DNA of 64,000 bases from an uncultured Actinomycetes bacterium. GTDB lineage: Bacteria; Actinomycetota; Acidimicrobiia; Acidimicrobiales; RAAP-2. Made by a program: the position numbers and the translations under genes. This document shows, in pieces, positions 1 through 8,832 of the stretch. The first letter of the stretch is position 1. Each line of letters starts with the position of its first letter. Where the stretch lies: the NCBI GenBank assembly GCA_903860915.1, contig CAIOSJ010000023.1:62001-126000 (forward strand), in the 5' to 3' direction. The notes below the pieces were generated by a model. The model made no database searches, was not told the DNA's origin, and was given only the letters and a program-made list of their open reading frames with translations.

Positions 1-427
1 CTCCCGAGAGGGCCGCCGGTCGGCGAGCGGACAATCCGGCTAGATCGACGAGCTCCAGCATCTCACCCACCCGTTGAGCGGCGTCGGCCTTGCTGACGCC
101 CTGACGACGAAGTCCAAAGGCGATATTGTCGCCCACCGAAAGATGGGGGAAGAGGGCGTAGGACTGGAACACCGTGTTGACGTCACGGCGGTAGGGCGGT
201 AGGCCCGTTACGTCTTTCTCGCCGAAGAAGATCGATCCCGTGCTCGGTTCCTCGAAGCCCCCCAGCATGCGCAAGGTGGTGGTCTTGCCGCATCCCGAGG
301 GGCCCAAGAGACTGAGGAACTCACCAGCTCGGATATCCAAACTGAGATTGTCCACCGCCCGTACTTCGGCGAATTGTTTCGTTACGTTAACTAAACGTAC
401 ATTGACCGGTGCGGGGCTCTCACCCAT
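1..427 (-). CDS. ABC transporter ATP-binding protein, PotA-like (partial)
   Basis: This is the N-terminal part of an ABC ATPase running off the left edge of the window; about 142 codons are present. I read it by reverse-complementing the sequence from an ATG at 427. It has a Walker A motif (GPSGCGKTTT, about residues 39-48), a Q-loop followed by SYALFPHLSV, and breaks off at the start of the LSGGQ signature. The spacing matches the polyamine/iron importer ATPases (PotA/FbpC group), which energise uptake with two permeases and a binding protein; those partners would lie outside the window. The next gene in the same direction, glnK, starts more than 400 nt away and is unrelated. The exact substrate cannot be told from this fragment. 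Confidence 0.85.
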   Translation of the reverse strand, partial: MGESPAPVNVRLVNVTKQFAEVRAVDNLSLDIRAGEFLSLLGPSGCGKTTTLRMLGGFEEPSTGSIFFGEKDVTGLPPYRRDVNTVFQSYALFPHLSVGDNIAFGLRRQGVSKADAAQRVGEMLELVDLAGLSARRPAALSG

Positions 428-516
428 TACAGATTGTCACTCAACCAGGTCACGAAAGTTACCCTACTCCCTGGACTGCCCGAGTTGATGTAGTGCCGGC
501 GCCGCGCGAGTGACCC

Positions 517-876
<360 letters not shown>

Positions 877-2253
877 TTATCGACCGAGCGAGTTGACTCG
901 CTCGGCAAAGGTTTCGGTGGGGAAGGCTTCTTCGTCGTGGATGGCGAGGTCGCCGACTTCCAAAACGGCGTCGGTCTCTCGAAGACCCACGAGCTTCTTC
1001 ACGAGGAAGAAAATAATCGCGGTACCGACGGCGGTAAAGATAATGACCCAGGTGGCGGCGAGAAACTGCTCCCAGAGTTGGTGGAACGATCCCGTGTAGA
1101 ACCAGCCACCGACCGAGAAGGCGGGGCCCTCACCAGCCGGGTAGACGATCATGCCGGGGTCCGAGACGAGACCGACCAACAGACCACCGAGGAGTCCGGC
1201 GATTCCGTGCGTGTAGACCACACCCAGTGCGTCATCGACGCGGCTGAAGGGTCGTACTCGCGACAGGTAGTTCCACGACACCCAGACCAGCGTCGAGGCC
1301 GTGAGGCCCACCACAATGGCGCCGAGGCCATTGACGAAACCCGCTGAAGGTGTAATCGCGACCAGGCCACAGATCATGCCGTTGATGGCGCCGAGGAAGG
1401 TGGGCTTCTTTTGACGTGAGAACACCATGTCCATCGCCATCCAGGTCAGAACACCGACGGCGGTGGCAACATTCGTGTTCAGAACCGCCGCCGCAGCGTC
1501 GGCCCCGGCGTAGTACGAGGCGCCGCCGTTAAAGCCGTTCCAGCCCAGCCACAAAAGTCCGGCCCCAATGGCCACCATCATGAGGTTGCTCGGCACCGTG
1601 GTGCGGTCGCGCTTCAGACGAGGTCCGACAATGGCGGCGGCCACCAGCGAGGCGACGCCGGCCGAGAGGTGAATCACGAATCCACCGGCGTAGTCCACGG
1701 CCCCCTTTTGAGCAAAGAAGCCTCCGCCCCACATCAAGGCGGCGTCAATGCAGTACACGAAGGTGATCCAGAGTGGCACGATCAACAGCCAGGCCTTGAA
1801 CTTCAAACGCCCAATGAGACCACCCAAAAACAGCAGGGGTGTAATGGCGGCGAAGGCGAATTGGAAGTAGGCCAAGCTCGACGTCGGGAAGTGGAAGGGC
1901 ACCAGGGTATTGGTGCCCGATACCGCTTGTCCCTGTTCACTCAAGTGGCTCAGAATGGGGTGGGGCTTGCCCACGAATCCACTCCAGAAAGAACCCGTGG
2001 CTCCGAGGTGAGCCTGCGGTCCGAAGGCCATGTTGTAGCCCCACAGAACCCATACCACCAAGGTCAGCGAGAAGCCCGAGAAGATCATCAGCATGGTGTT
2101 GACGATCCACTTCTTTTGGACGAGGCCACCGTAAAGAACGGCGAGCGCTGGAATACTCATTAAGCCCACCAGCGTGGCGGCTACGAGCTGCCACGTGTTG
2201 TCGCCGGGATTCAACCAGGCGGGGTAGGGGATGTTGGAAGCCGCAAAAAACAC
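877..2253 (-). CDS. amtB: Ammonium transporter
   Basis: The product is an Amt/Mep/Rh-family ammonium channel of 458 residues with eleven or so hydrophobic helices, carrying ammonium or ammonia across the inner membrane. I chose GTG at 2253 as the start because a GGAAAGGA ribosome-binding site sits about 5 nt before it. A longer frame from 2316 adds 21 polar residues unlike any Amt N terminus. Family segments include the N-terminal WQLVAATLVGLMSIPALAVLYGG and the C-terminal THGIAGLLGGLLVG region. There is no obvious cleavable signal peptide. It is followed by glnK after 21 nt and is preceded by a GlnR-like operator, so expression under nitrogen limitation is likely. Confidence 0.95.
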   Translation of the reverse strand: MFFAASNIPYPAWLNPGDNTWQLVAATLVGLMSIPALAVLYGGLVQKKWIVNTMLMIFSGFSLTLVVWVLWGYNMAFGPQAHLGATGSFWSGFVGKPHPILSHLSEQGQAVSGTNTLVPFHFPTSSLAYFQFAFAAITPLLFLGGLIGRLKFKAWLLIVPLWITFVYCIDAALMWGGGFFAQKGAVDYAGGFVIHLSAGVASLVAAAIVGPRLKRDRTTVPSNLMMVAIGAGLLWLGWNGFNGGASYYAGADAAAAVLNTNVATAVGVLTWMAMDMVFSRQKKPTFLGAINGMICGLVAITPSAGFVNGLGAIVVGLTASTLVWVSWNYLSRVRPFSRVDDALGVVYTHGIAGLLGGLLVGLVSDPGMIVYPAGEGPAFSVGGWFYTGSFHQLWEQFLAATWVIIFTAVGTAIIFFLVKKLVGLRETDAVLEVGDLAIHDEEAFPTETFAERVNSLGR

Positions 2254-2326
2254 GTCTGTTCCTTTCCGTGATGCATGGAGAGGGCGACGCTGGCCTCGGT
2301 TGACCTTAGTAGTCAATCAGCCAATT

Positions 2327-2364
2327 ATTTCCAGTCAGTTAGCGCAGTGTTTCTACTTCGTTAA
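2327..2364 (-). promoter_or_regulatory. GlnR-type operator upstream of amtB-glnK
   Basis: Read on the minus strand, four half-sites follow each other with 6-nt spacers: TTAAC, GAAAC, CTAAC and GAAAT. This matches the actinobacterial GlnR operator described as gTnAc-n6-GaAAc-n6-gTnAc-n6-GaAAc, differing at the first base of the two gTnAc sites and the last base of the final site. It ends about 74 nt before the amtB start, a suitable place for activation. The architecture is seen directly; binding by a GlnR homologue is inference. Confidence 0.7.
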
Positions 2365-2388
2365 CTTCCCTCAACAGGGTGGACGCGA

Positions 2389-4440
2389 CTACTGCTCGGT
2401 CGGGGCTGCGGCCGCTAGGAGTGACTTCTCGAAGACCTGGCTGATGTCCATCACGGATACTTCGTCACCCTTGCCGTTGGCCTTAACCGCGTCGTCCAAC
2501 ATGATCATGCAGAAAGGGCAGGCCGTGGACACAATGTCAGCGCCGGTCTCCAGTGCTTCATTGGTACGGTTCATGTTGACGCGGGTGCCGATGTTTTCTT
2601 CCATCCACATCCGCGCACCACCGGCTCCACAGCAGAATCCCTTCTCGCGGCAGCGACCCATTTCTACTTGCGTCACTCCCGGAATCGCGTCCAGCACGCT
2701 GCGGGGTTCGTCGAAGACGCGGTTGTGGCGACCGAGGTAGCAGGGGTCGTGATAGGTAACGACTCCCTTGTAGCCCAGACCCGGAGTCAGACGACCAGTC
2801 GCCACGAGGTGACCAAGCAGTTCGGCGTGGTGAATAACTTCGTAGTCTCCACCGAGCGCGGGGTACTCATTTTTCATCGTGTTAAAACAATGGGGGCAGG
2901 AGGCCACAATCTTCTTGGCGCCCACGCTGTTCAGAGTTTCAATGTTGGCCTTAGCCATTTCCTGGAACAAGTACTCATTACCCATGCGACGGGCCGGGTC
3001 TCCGGTGCAGGACTCGCGGGGGCCCAGGACGCCGAACTTAACGCCCGCTCGGTGCAGCATGCGGGCCGTTGATTCGACCTGCTTACGACCACGCTCGTCG
3101 AGCGATCCCGCACAGCCCACCCAGTACAGGTACTCAATGTCCTCGGGGATGACGTCCTCAATGACGGGAATTTCGAAGTCCATAGCGGCGATCCAGTCGG
3201 CACGCTTGGCCTGACCCAGACCCCAGGGGTCGCCCTGGTTCTCCATGTTGCGCAGCAGCAGGCTGGCCTCACTCGGAAAGCGTGACTCCATCAAGACTTC
3301 ATAACGACGCATGTCGATAATGGCGTCAACGTGCTCAATGTCAACCGGGCACTCTTCCACGCAGGCTCCGCAGGTCGTGCACGACCAGAGAATGTCGGGA
3401 TCGATGACCGACGGGACGAGGCTGTCGGGACTGGCCTCACCGGTGAGGAGCCGGTCCGCCGAGGCGAACATGTTGTCGCGCAGTCCCATAATCAGCAACT
3501 TCGGACTGAGGGGCTTGCCGGTGTTCCAGGCTGGGCACTGCGACTGGCAACGACCGCACTCCGTGCAGGTCGAGAAGTCCAGCATCTGCTTCCAGGTGAA
3601 GTCCTCAATGTGACCGACACCAAAGACCGTGTCTTCCGTGACGTTCTCCATGTCCATGTCGGGGGTCTTGTCGAGACCACCGAGGGCCCGGGGCCGACGT
3701 GAGAAGGAGACGTTGAGGGGAGCTAGAAAAATGTGCAAATGCTTGGAGTAGGACACGAAGACCAAGAAGCCGGCAATAACGCCGATATTGGCCAGGAGGA
3801 AGACCACTTCAATAACCGAGTTGACGCCCGCACCCAAGGGGGCCAGCCAGCCAGCCAGCAACTGGCTGGAAAACGCCCAGGGCGACTCCGCAAAGGGGAA
3901 GTAGCCCGTGTTGATCTGGGCGGCGCGGTAGACCAAGAGTGTGATGATGACGAGGGCAATCATGCCCAGTACTAACCAGGCGGCACCGAGGTGACTCCCG
4001 TAAAAACGGCTGTTGCGATCTTTACGCGAGGGAGCATTTTTCACGCGAATGATGGAGAACACCACCAACGAGAGCAGGACGGCGGTGGCGAAGAAATCTT
4101 CGACGAAGGCGAGCCAGTTGCTCTGGCCAATGAAGGGGATATGAAAGTCACGGTTAAAGAGCGCGCCGTAGGCCTCGAGAATCGTGGTCAGCAGAACGGT
4201 AAAGCCCCACATCGTGAAGAAGTGAGCCAGACCAGGAACGGTCCACTTCAGCAGCTTGCGCTGGCCGGCGACTTCGACGACTTCGGCGCTGACGACTTCC
4301 TTAGTCCGTCGCATGCCTTGCCAGGTGCGGTTGGCGGGCTTGCCGCTGCGTACGAGCTGCGACAGCCAGAAAAAGCGCCGGCCGGCGATGGCGAAGCAGA
4401 TCAGCGAAACTGCGAGTCCGATGACAATACGAGCCAGCAT
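2389..4440 (-). CDS. Membrane Fe-S oxidoreductase, EtfD/FadF family
   Basis: This 683-residue protein resembles mycobacterial EtfD (Rv0338c type), proposed to pass electrons from ETF and acyl-CoA dehydrogenases to the membrane quinone pool. The N-terminal 240 residues hold several membrane segments similar to a NarI-type cytochrome domain. Two [4Fe-4S] motifs follow, with Cys292/295/298/302 and Cys354/357/360/364. The C-terminal half carries two cysteine-rich CCG domains, including HDPCYLGR and GFCCGAGGARMW, as in heterodisulfide reductase subunit HdrD and GlpC. It is shorter than the mycobacterial protein. It sits between dcd and amtB without etfAB nearby, so its exact partner is not shown by context. 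A role in beta-oxidation would fit the acyl-CoA enzymes encoded further on. Confidence 0.85.
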   Translation of the reverse strand: MLARIVIGLAVSLICFAIAGRRFFWLSQLVRSGKPANRTWQGMRRTKEVVSAEVVEVAGQRKLLKWTVPGLAHFFTMWGFTVLLTTILEAYGALFNRDFHIPFIGQSNWLAFVEDFFATAVLLSLVVFSIIRVKNAPSRKDRNSRFYGSHLGAAWLVLGMIALVIITLLVYRAAQINTGYFPFAESPWAFSSQLLAGWLAPLGAGVNSVIEVVFLLANIGVIAGFLVFVSYSKHLHIFLAPLNVSFSRRPRALGGLDKTPDMDMENVTEDTVFGVGHIEDFTWKQMLDFSTCTECGRCQSQCPAWNTGKPLSPKLLIMGLRDNMFASADRLLTGEASPDSLVPSVIDPDILWSCTTCGACVEECPVDIEHVDAIIDMRRYEVLMESRFPSEASLLLRNMENQGDPWGLGQAKRADWIAAMDFEIPVIEDVIPEDIEYLYWVGCAGSLDERGRKQVESTARMLHRAGVKFGVLGPRESCTGDPARRMGNEYLFQEMAKANIETLNSVGAKKIVASCPHCFNTMKNEYPALGGDYEVIHHAELLGHLVATGRLTPGLGYKGVVTYHDPCYLGRHNRVFDEPRSVLDAIPGVTQVEMGRCREKGFCCGAGGARMWMEENIGTRVNMNRTNEALETGADIVSTACPFCMIMLDDAVKANGKGDEVSVMDISQVFEKSLLAAAAPTEQ

Positions 4441-4488
4441 TAGTTCTCCTGAGGGGTTGGCAGCGGTGTTACGGTGAGCAAAATGACT

Positions 4489-5058
4489 CTAGTTGTTCCG
4501 AAAATTTTCGTTGTAGCGACTTGGCGTCGGCCCGCGCTGGCCGTGGTACTTCGAACCTAGTCCGGCCGAGCCATAGGGGCGGTCGGCGGGGGTAGTCATT
4601 TCGAAGAAACTAATTTGGCCAATTTTCATACCGGGGTAGAGCGTGATGGGCAGGTTCGCCACGTTCGATAGCTCCAGAGTGATGTGACCCCGAAAGCCCG
4701 CGTCAATAAAACCGGCGGTCGAGTGAATTAAAAGGCCCAGACGACCCAGCGAACTCTTGCCTTCCAAGCGCCCAACGAGGTCATCAGGGAGACCCACCGT
4801 TTCCACAGTTGAGCCCAAAAGAAACTCACCGGGGTGCAGAATGAGCGGATCTGTGGGGCCAACATCGATGAGCTCGGTCAGGTCCTCAAGGTCCTCTTTG
4901 ACGTCAATCACCCTACGAGAGTGATTGCGAAATACCCGAAAGAGTTGGTCAACGTGCAGGTCCACCGAGGAGGGCTGAATGCAACCCTCGCCCAGGGGGT
5001 CGATCAGGATGCGCCCCTCAGCGAGGGCTTGGGTTATGGAGCGATCAGAAAGAACCAT
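4489..5058 (-). CDS. dcd: dCTP deaminase (dUMP-forming type likely)
   Basis: The 189-residue product makes dUTP or dUMP from dCTP, feeding thymidylate synthesis. Family signatures are visible: the N-terminal [29 protein letters not shown] near residues 110-120, and [21 protein letters not shown] with the catalytic glutamate. The HSTAGF segment agrees with bifunctional dCTP deaminase-dUTPases of Mycobacterium and Methanocaldococcus, which release dUMP directly; I infer this activity. The gene lies about 120 nt from a divergently transcribed tRNA-Gly, an association also seen in mycobacteria. It could be co-transcribed with the EtfD-like gene 48 nt downstream. Confidence 0.95.
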   Translation of the reverse strand: MVLSDRSITQALAEGRILIDPLGEGCIQPSSVDLHVDQLFRVFRNHSRRVIDVKEDLEDLTELIDVGPTDPLILHPGEFLLGSTVETVGLPDDLVGRLEGKSSLGRLGLLIHSTAGFIDAGFRGHITLELSNVANLPITLYPGMKIGQISFFEMTTPADRPYGSAGLGSKYHGQRGPTPSRYNENFRNN

Positions 5059-5141
5059 TGTGGCTGTAAGGATACTCGCTGAACTATTGAGACTACGTAG
5101 TTTGTCAGTCCATACGGCTGGAGTTCTCCGGGCGTCACAAC

Positions 5142-5170
5142 TTTGCCCACCCGGGTGCCGTGGCTATAAT
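5142..5170 (+). promoter_or_regulatory. Promoter of tRNA-Gly
   Basis: A consensus -10 box TATAAT (5165-5170) lies 10 nt before the tRNA, with a TTTGCC/TTGCCC -35 element 16-17 nt further upstream. The position suits a sigma70-type promoter for the tRNA. Confidence 0.65.
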
Positions 5171-5180
5171 TAGGTTCTTC

Positions 5181-5254
5181 GCGGGTGTAGCTCAATGGTA
5201 GAGCGACAGGTTCCCAATCTGTATACGCGGGTCCGATTCCCGTCACCCGCTCCA
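5181..5254 (+). tRNA. tRNA-Gly (anticodon CCC)
   Basis: All cloverleaf parts can be drawn by hand. The acceptor stem GCGGGTG pairs with CACCCGC, the D arm is GCTC/GAGC, and the anticodon stem ACAGG pairs with TCTGT including one G-T pair. The loop TTCCCAA puts anticodon CCC at 34-36. The T arm GCGGG/CCCGT has loop TCCGATT, and the 3' CCA is encoded. It reads GGG glycine codons. The neighbouring dcd gene is on the opposite strand. Confidence 0.97.
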
Positions 5255-5310
5255 CTGCAGTGCAGCCGCCGCCAACTCCTCACATTGAGGAGTCGGCCGG
5301 CTAGGCCTAC

Positions 5311-5793
5311 TTACGTGAACAGTCCGCGACTTGCGAAAAAGGAACGAACCGTCGTGCCGTCGTAGGCAGCGCCAGCGGCGGGCGTCCTCGGGTGGACCAC
5401 GACGACTTCGACCTGAAGTTCACCGGACTCGATTTCACCGAAGAATTCGTAGGCGCCAATCAAGCTCGCGAGCAGGAGATCACGCGGCTCCGCATCCACG
5501 GGGACCGCCTGAGCGCGCGTCGCGAGTCGGATGAAAAAGTCCTCCTTCCACATGCCAAAGCCCTCGTGGTGCTTCGCCACGTCGACCAGAGTCTCGAAGA
5601 GCCAACTGAGTTGCCCCACGTGGGGTGTAACCACATACTGGGGGTCGGGATAAAACCCGCCGGGCTGGAGTTCGGGTGCGTGGCTGACGATGCCTACTCC
5701 CGCGCCGCCCCAGGCTTTGGCGAGACCAATCTCTCCGTTGTTAATTGCGACAGCTATCTGATCAAGTTGTGTGTACGTTTTTTCCATAGCCAA
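5311..5793 (-). CDS. Hypothetical protein, 160 aa
   Basis: I do not recognise this family. The frame is open for 160 codons and its composition is protein-like (mixed hydrophobic and acidic, few rare residues). No signal peptide or membrane helix is visible, so a small soluble cytoplasmic protein is likely. A Gly-rich stretch WGGAGVGIVSHAPELQPGG lies near residues 28-46 and a conserved-looking FFGEIESGELQVEVVVVHPR near 117-136. The start is either Met1 or Met3 (5787); no strong ribosome-binding site favours one. It stands alone between tRNA-Gly and the divergent ABC importer, with about 170 nt to the latter. The strand choice rests on better codon character than the overlapping frames on the plus strand. 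Confidence 0.6.
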   Translation of the reverse strand: MAMEKTYTQLDQIAVAINNGEIGLAKAWGGAGVGIVSHAPELQPGGFYPDPQYVVTPHVGQLSWLFETLVDVAKHHEGFGMWKEDFFIRLATRAQAVPVDAEPRDLLLASLIGAYEFFGEIESGELQVEVVVVHPRTPAAGAAYDGTTVRSFFASRGLFT

Positions 5794-5963
5794 ACGCTAC
5801 GAGTGGCCTGTGACACTGACCAGTCAGCCGCAGCATTGCGACGCAGGTGCTGTTCGAAAACCCATGCTGTGAAACGGCCCAGCCAGCCACTACCGTCTCA
5901 ACTATCCGGTATTGTTCACCGTACAAGATAACGGCGCAACGTAAACCAGCCAGGAGACCAGAA

Positions 5964-7013
5964 ATGGCAGAAGTTCGTTTCGAGCAAGTGGGCAAGCAGT
6001 TCGGAACTCAGCAGGTACTCACCGGGTTTGACCTCACCGTTGACGACGGAGAATTTTTGGTGCTCCTCGGACCCTCCGGCTGCGGTAAGACGACCGCACT
6101 ACGAATGGTGGCTGGCCTCGAGGAGCCCACTACTGGCTCCATATTGATTGGTGGTAAGTCCGTGGAGGGGGTTGCGCCCCAGCACCGCGACGTCGCCATG
6201 GTCTTTCAGAGTTACGCCCTCTACCCCCACCTCAGCGTCGCCAAGAACATTGGCTTTCCTCTCCTGAGCCAGGATGGATCTAAGGATGAGAACCAGAAGA
6301 AAGTTCGTGAAGCCGCTGAATTACTCGGTCTTGGGGAACTCTTGTCTCGTAAGCCCAAGGAGCTCTCAGGAGGTCAGCGCCAGCGCGTAGCCCTCGCTCG
6401 AGCCATCGTCAGGAGCCCACGAGTCTTCTTAATGGACGAACCGCTCTCCAACCTGGACGCCACCTTGCGCACGCAGACCCGTGGTGAAATTGTTCAATTG
6501 CAACAACGACTCGGCACTACCACCATCTACGTCACCCACGATCAAGTGGAAGCCATGACGATGGGTGACCGAATTGCCGTAATGAACAACGGCCACCTCC
6601 AACAAATAGGCAGCCCGGCCGAACTCTACGAGGACCCCATCAACACTTTTGTCGCCAGCTTTGTGGGTAATCCCGGGATGAATCTCCTACGCGCACAGAG
6701 GCGTAGCGGAGTTATCTACGTCGGCGACACCGCCACCGTGAACGTTCTCGGCGCCGACGAATCGATAGTCATGGGAGTTCGCTCAGAAGATCTCCAGCTG
6801 TCGAACAGTGGCGTACCGGGCGTCTGCTCCGCGCTCGAAGTCTTGGGTTCGGAAGTTCACGTCCACGTCGACGCCCCAGGTGGACAGACTGTCGTTATCC
6901 GCCAGGCAGCCAATGTCGCTCGCCCTCGTTTAGGTGAAACAGTGTCATTCATCGTTACCACTGAGAACCCGCTCTTTTTTGACGCACTCACGCTTGAGCG
7001 ACTCCGGGCATGA
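5964..7013 (+). CDS. Carbohydrate-type ABC importer ATPase (UgpC/MsmK-like)
   Basis: This 349-residue ATPase powers the importer encoded by the next three genes. Walker A (GPSGCGKTTAL) is near residue 36, the Q-loop precedes SYALYPHLSV, the signature LSGGQRQRVALARA and Walker B VFLMDEPLSNLD follow, and the switch His is in THDQVEAMT. After about residue 235 comes a regulatory beta-barrel (TOBE/OB) domain typical of MalK, UgpC and MsmK. I chose ATG at 5964 because AGGAGACC precedes it; the open frame extends upstream without a sensible start. Its stop overlaps the first permease start (ATGA at 7010-7013). Such ATPases often serve several sugar importers, so the substrate is not fixed by this gene. 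Confidence 0.92.
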   Translation: MAEVRFEQVGKQFGTQQVLTGFDLTVDDGEFLVLLGPSGCGKTTALRMVAGLEEPTTGSILIGGKSVEGVAPQHRDVAMVFQSYALYPHLSVAKNIGFPLLSQDGSKDENQKKVREAAELLGLGELLSRKPKELSGGQRQRVALARAIVRSPRVFLMDEPLSNLDATLRTQTRGEIVQLQQRLGTTTIYVTHDQVEAMTMGDRIAVMNNGHLQQIGSPAELYEDPINTFVASFVGNPGMNLLRAQRRSGVIYVGDTATVNVLGADESIVMGVRSEDLQLSNSGVPGVCSALEVLGSEVHVHVDAPGGQTVVIRQAANVARPRLGETVSFIVTTENPLFFDALTLERLRA

Positions 7014-7903
7014 CCCGACGCAGCGTCAGGATTCGCCAGAGCGTCGGCGCGTACGCCCTCATTGCACCAGCTCTCACTCTGATCAGCGTTTTCATCATCT
7101 ATCCCTTCTTACGCAACTTCAAGTTGGCGCTCTACGCCATACCGCCGTTCCCAGGCCTACCCTCCAAGTGGCTAGGTATTCACCAATTCACCACCACCGT
7201 GACCTCCGACGTTTTTCTCAATTCGCTACAGGCGACGCTCCTCTATACGGCCATGGTGGTACCACTCGGTGTCTTCGCTGGGCTCGTTCTCGCCGTGACC
7301 GCACACCAGAAACTTCGAGGAATGGCGATCTACCGGGTGATTTTCTCCACGACGGCGGTGAGTTCGGTCGCCGTGGCCGCCACAATTTTTGGCACTTTGC
7401 TCAACCCGGTCAATGGCTTACTGCCCTGGTTCGGCATCAACGTCAATCCACCCTTCCTGCAAAACACCACGTGGGCCCTACCGGCGATGGCGATCATCGG
7501 AATCTGGGAATTCATGGGACTGTCGTTCCTTCTCTTCAGTGCCGGCTTGCAATCCCTGCCGGAAGAGGTCATGGAGGCCGCCCTTGTTGACGGCGCTTCA
7601 CCGGTGCGACGCTTCTTTCGCGTGACCATACCGATGTTGAGCCCCACCATTTTTTACGCCGTAGCCGTCGGCACAATCGCCGCCATGTACACCTTTGGGC
7701 AGATGGACGTACTCATCGGCACTGGCTCCACTACCTATACCAATACCGATACCTTGGCCTACCTGATTTACCAGTCAGTCACAGTCCAACCCAACGCTGG
7801 GGTGGCTGCTTGCATCTCGATCGCCCTCTTTGGTATTACCTCACTCATTACTTTTCTCCAGTTCCGCTTTCTCGAGCGACGGGTTCACTATGTCGGAGAA
7901 TAA
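7010..7903 (+). CDS. ABC importer permease, MalF/UgpA type
   Basis: The 297-residue inner-membrane protein has about six hydrophobic helices and the binding-protein-dependent permease signature EAALVDGASPVRRFFRVTIPMLSP (EAA loop, near residues 192-215), which docks onto the ATPase. The N terminus fits the MalF/UgpA group of carbohydrate permeases without the large periplasmic loop of enteric MalF. It starts inside the stop of the ATPase gene and its end overlaps the next permease by 14 nt. It forms a heterodimer with that protein. Confidence 0.92.
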   Translation: MTRRSVRIRQSVGAYALIAPALTLISVFIIYPFLRNFKLALYAIPPFPGLPSKWLGIHQFTTTVTSDVFLNSLQATLLYTAMVVPLGVFAGLVLAVTAHQKLRGMAIYRVIFSTTAVSSVAVAATIFGTLLNPVNGLLPWFGINVNPPFLQNTTWALPAMAIIGIWEFMGLSFLLFSAGLQSLPEEVMEAALVDGASPVRRFFRVTIPMLSPTIFYAVAVGTIAAMYTFGQMDVLIGTGSTTYTNTDTLAYLIYQSVTVQPNAGVAACISIALFGITSLITFLQFRFLERRVHYVGE

Positions 7904-8753
7904 GGTGTCCCAGCGCAGGTTTTCGCCACGGCTTGGGAGCAATCTACGCATCGTGAGCAGTTACGCCATTCTCACGCTGGGGGCGCTCGCCGTCTTGTTC
8001 CCGCTCTATATGACCATCGTGAGTTCACTCCTTACCGCCAAGCAGTTCGGTGACACACCCCCAGACTTCTTCCCCCCCACCCCCCAATGGAGTGCGTATA
8101 GCAACGCCTTCTTTTCCGGCCACATGTGGCATTACCTCTTCAACTCTCTCCAGCAGACGGTGGAGATTGTGATGGGCGCCAGTATCACGACGGTTCTGGC
8201 TGCTTGGGCCTTTGCTACCTACAGTTTTCCCTTCAAGAGGATTCTCTGGACCATTGTCCTTTCGACTCTGCTCATCCCCTTTGAAGTCACGATCATCACC
8301 AATTTCCAGACGGTCAACTCACTGCACCTCTACGGCACCATGTGGGCCCTCTCCGTTCCCTTTATGGTGTCGGCCTTTGGCATTTTTCTTCTGCGCCAGG
8401 CATTTTTGGGGATTCCTCGCGAAATGCGCGAAGCCGCCACTCTCGACGGACAGGGGTCAATGGGGTTTCTCTGGCGGGTGGCCCTGCCTCTCGTGCGGCC
8501 CCAGCTCGCTGCTTTTATGGTGATTTCGGCCCTCGGCGCCTGGAATTCCTATCTCTGGCCCTTGCTACTGACGACCAACAGCACCACTAACCGCACCATC
8601 CAAATCGGTCTCAAGGCCCTCAATGCCGGAACAATTCAGGGTTTTAACGTTGTTTTAGCTGGATCGGTCATCGCCGCCGTGCCCATGATTCTCATCATGA
8701 TCTTCTTTAATAAGCAGCTCGTCCGCAGCCTCACTGGAGGAGCGCTCAAATAG
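7890..8753 (+). CDS. ABC importer permease, MalG/UgpE type
   Basis: The 287-residue membrane protein has six predicted helices and the EAA-loop segment MREAATLDGQGSMGFLWRVALPLVRP (near residues 187-212), typical of MalG/UgpE permeases. The ATG at 7890 gives a natural N terminus (MSENKVSQRRF) and overlaps the end of the preceding gene by 14 nt; the longer frame starting at 7830 lies wholly within that gene. With the MalF-type partner it forms the membrane channel of the importer. A hairpin in the 79-nt gap separates it from the binding protein gene. Confidence 0.92.
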   Translation: MSENKVSQRRFSPRLGSNLRIVSSYAILTLGALAVLFPLYMTIVSSLLTAKQFGDTPPDFFPPTPQWSAYSNAFFSGHMWHYLFNSLQQTVEIVMGASITTVLAAWAFATYSFPFKRILWTIVLSTLLIPFEVTIITNFQTVNSLHLYGTMWALSVPFMVSAFGIFLLRQAFLGIPREMREAATLDGQGSMGFLWRVALPLVRPQLAAFMVISALGAWNSYLWPLLLTTNSTTNRTIQIGLKALNAGTIQGFNVVLAGSVIAAVPMILIMIFFNKQLVRSLTGGALK

Positions 8754-8775
8754 TTTTCCGCTCGACGTGCGAAGA

Positions 8776-8809
8776 TGCTTCTCTTCTTGTACGCTAAACA
8801 AGAGAAGCA
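8776..8809 (+). promoter_or_regulatory. Intercistronic hairpin before the binding-protein gene
   Basis: TGCTTCTC (8776-8783) pairs with GAGAAGCA (8802-8809), and TTGT (8787-8790) with ACAA (8798-8801), leaving a three-base bulge and a seven-base loop. No T-run follows, so it is more likely an RNA-stabilising or partial-termination element than a true terminator. It would allow the binding protein to be made in a different amount from the permeases; this is inference. Confidence 0.5.
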
Positions 8810-8832
8810 CAACTATCCCTAGGAGAGCAACA

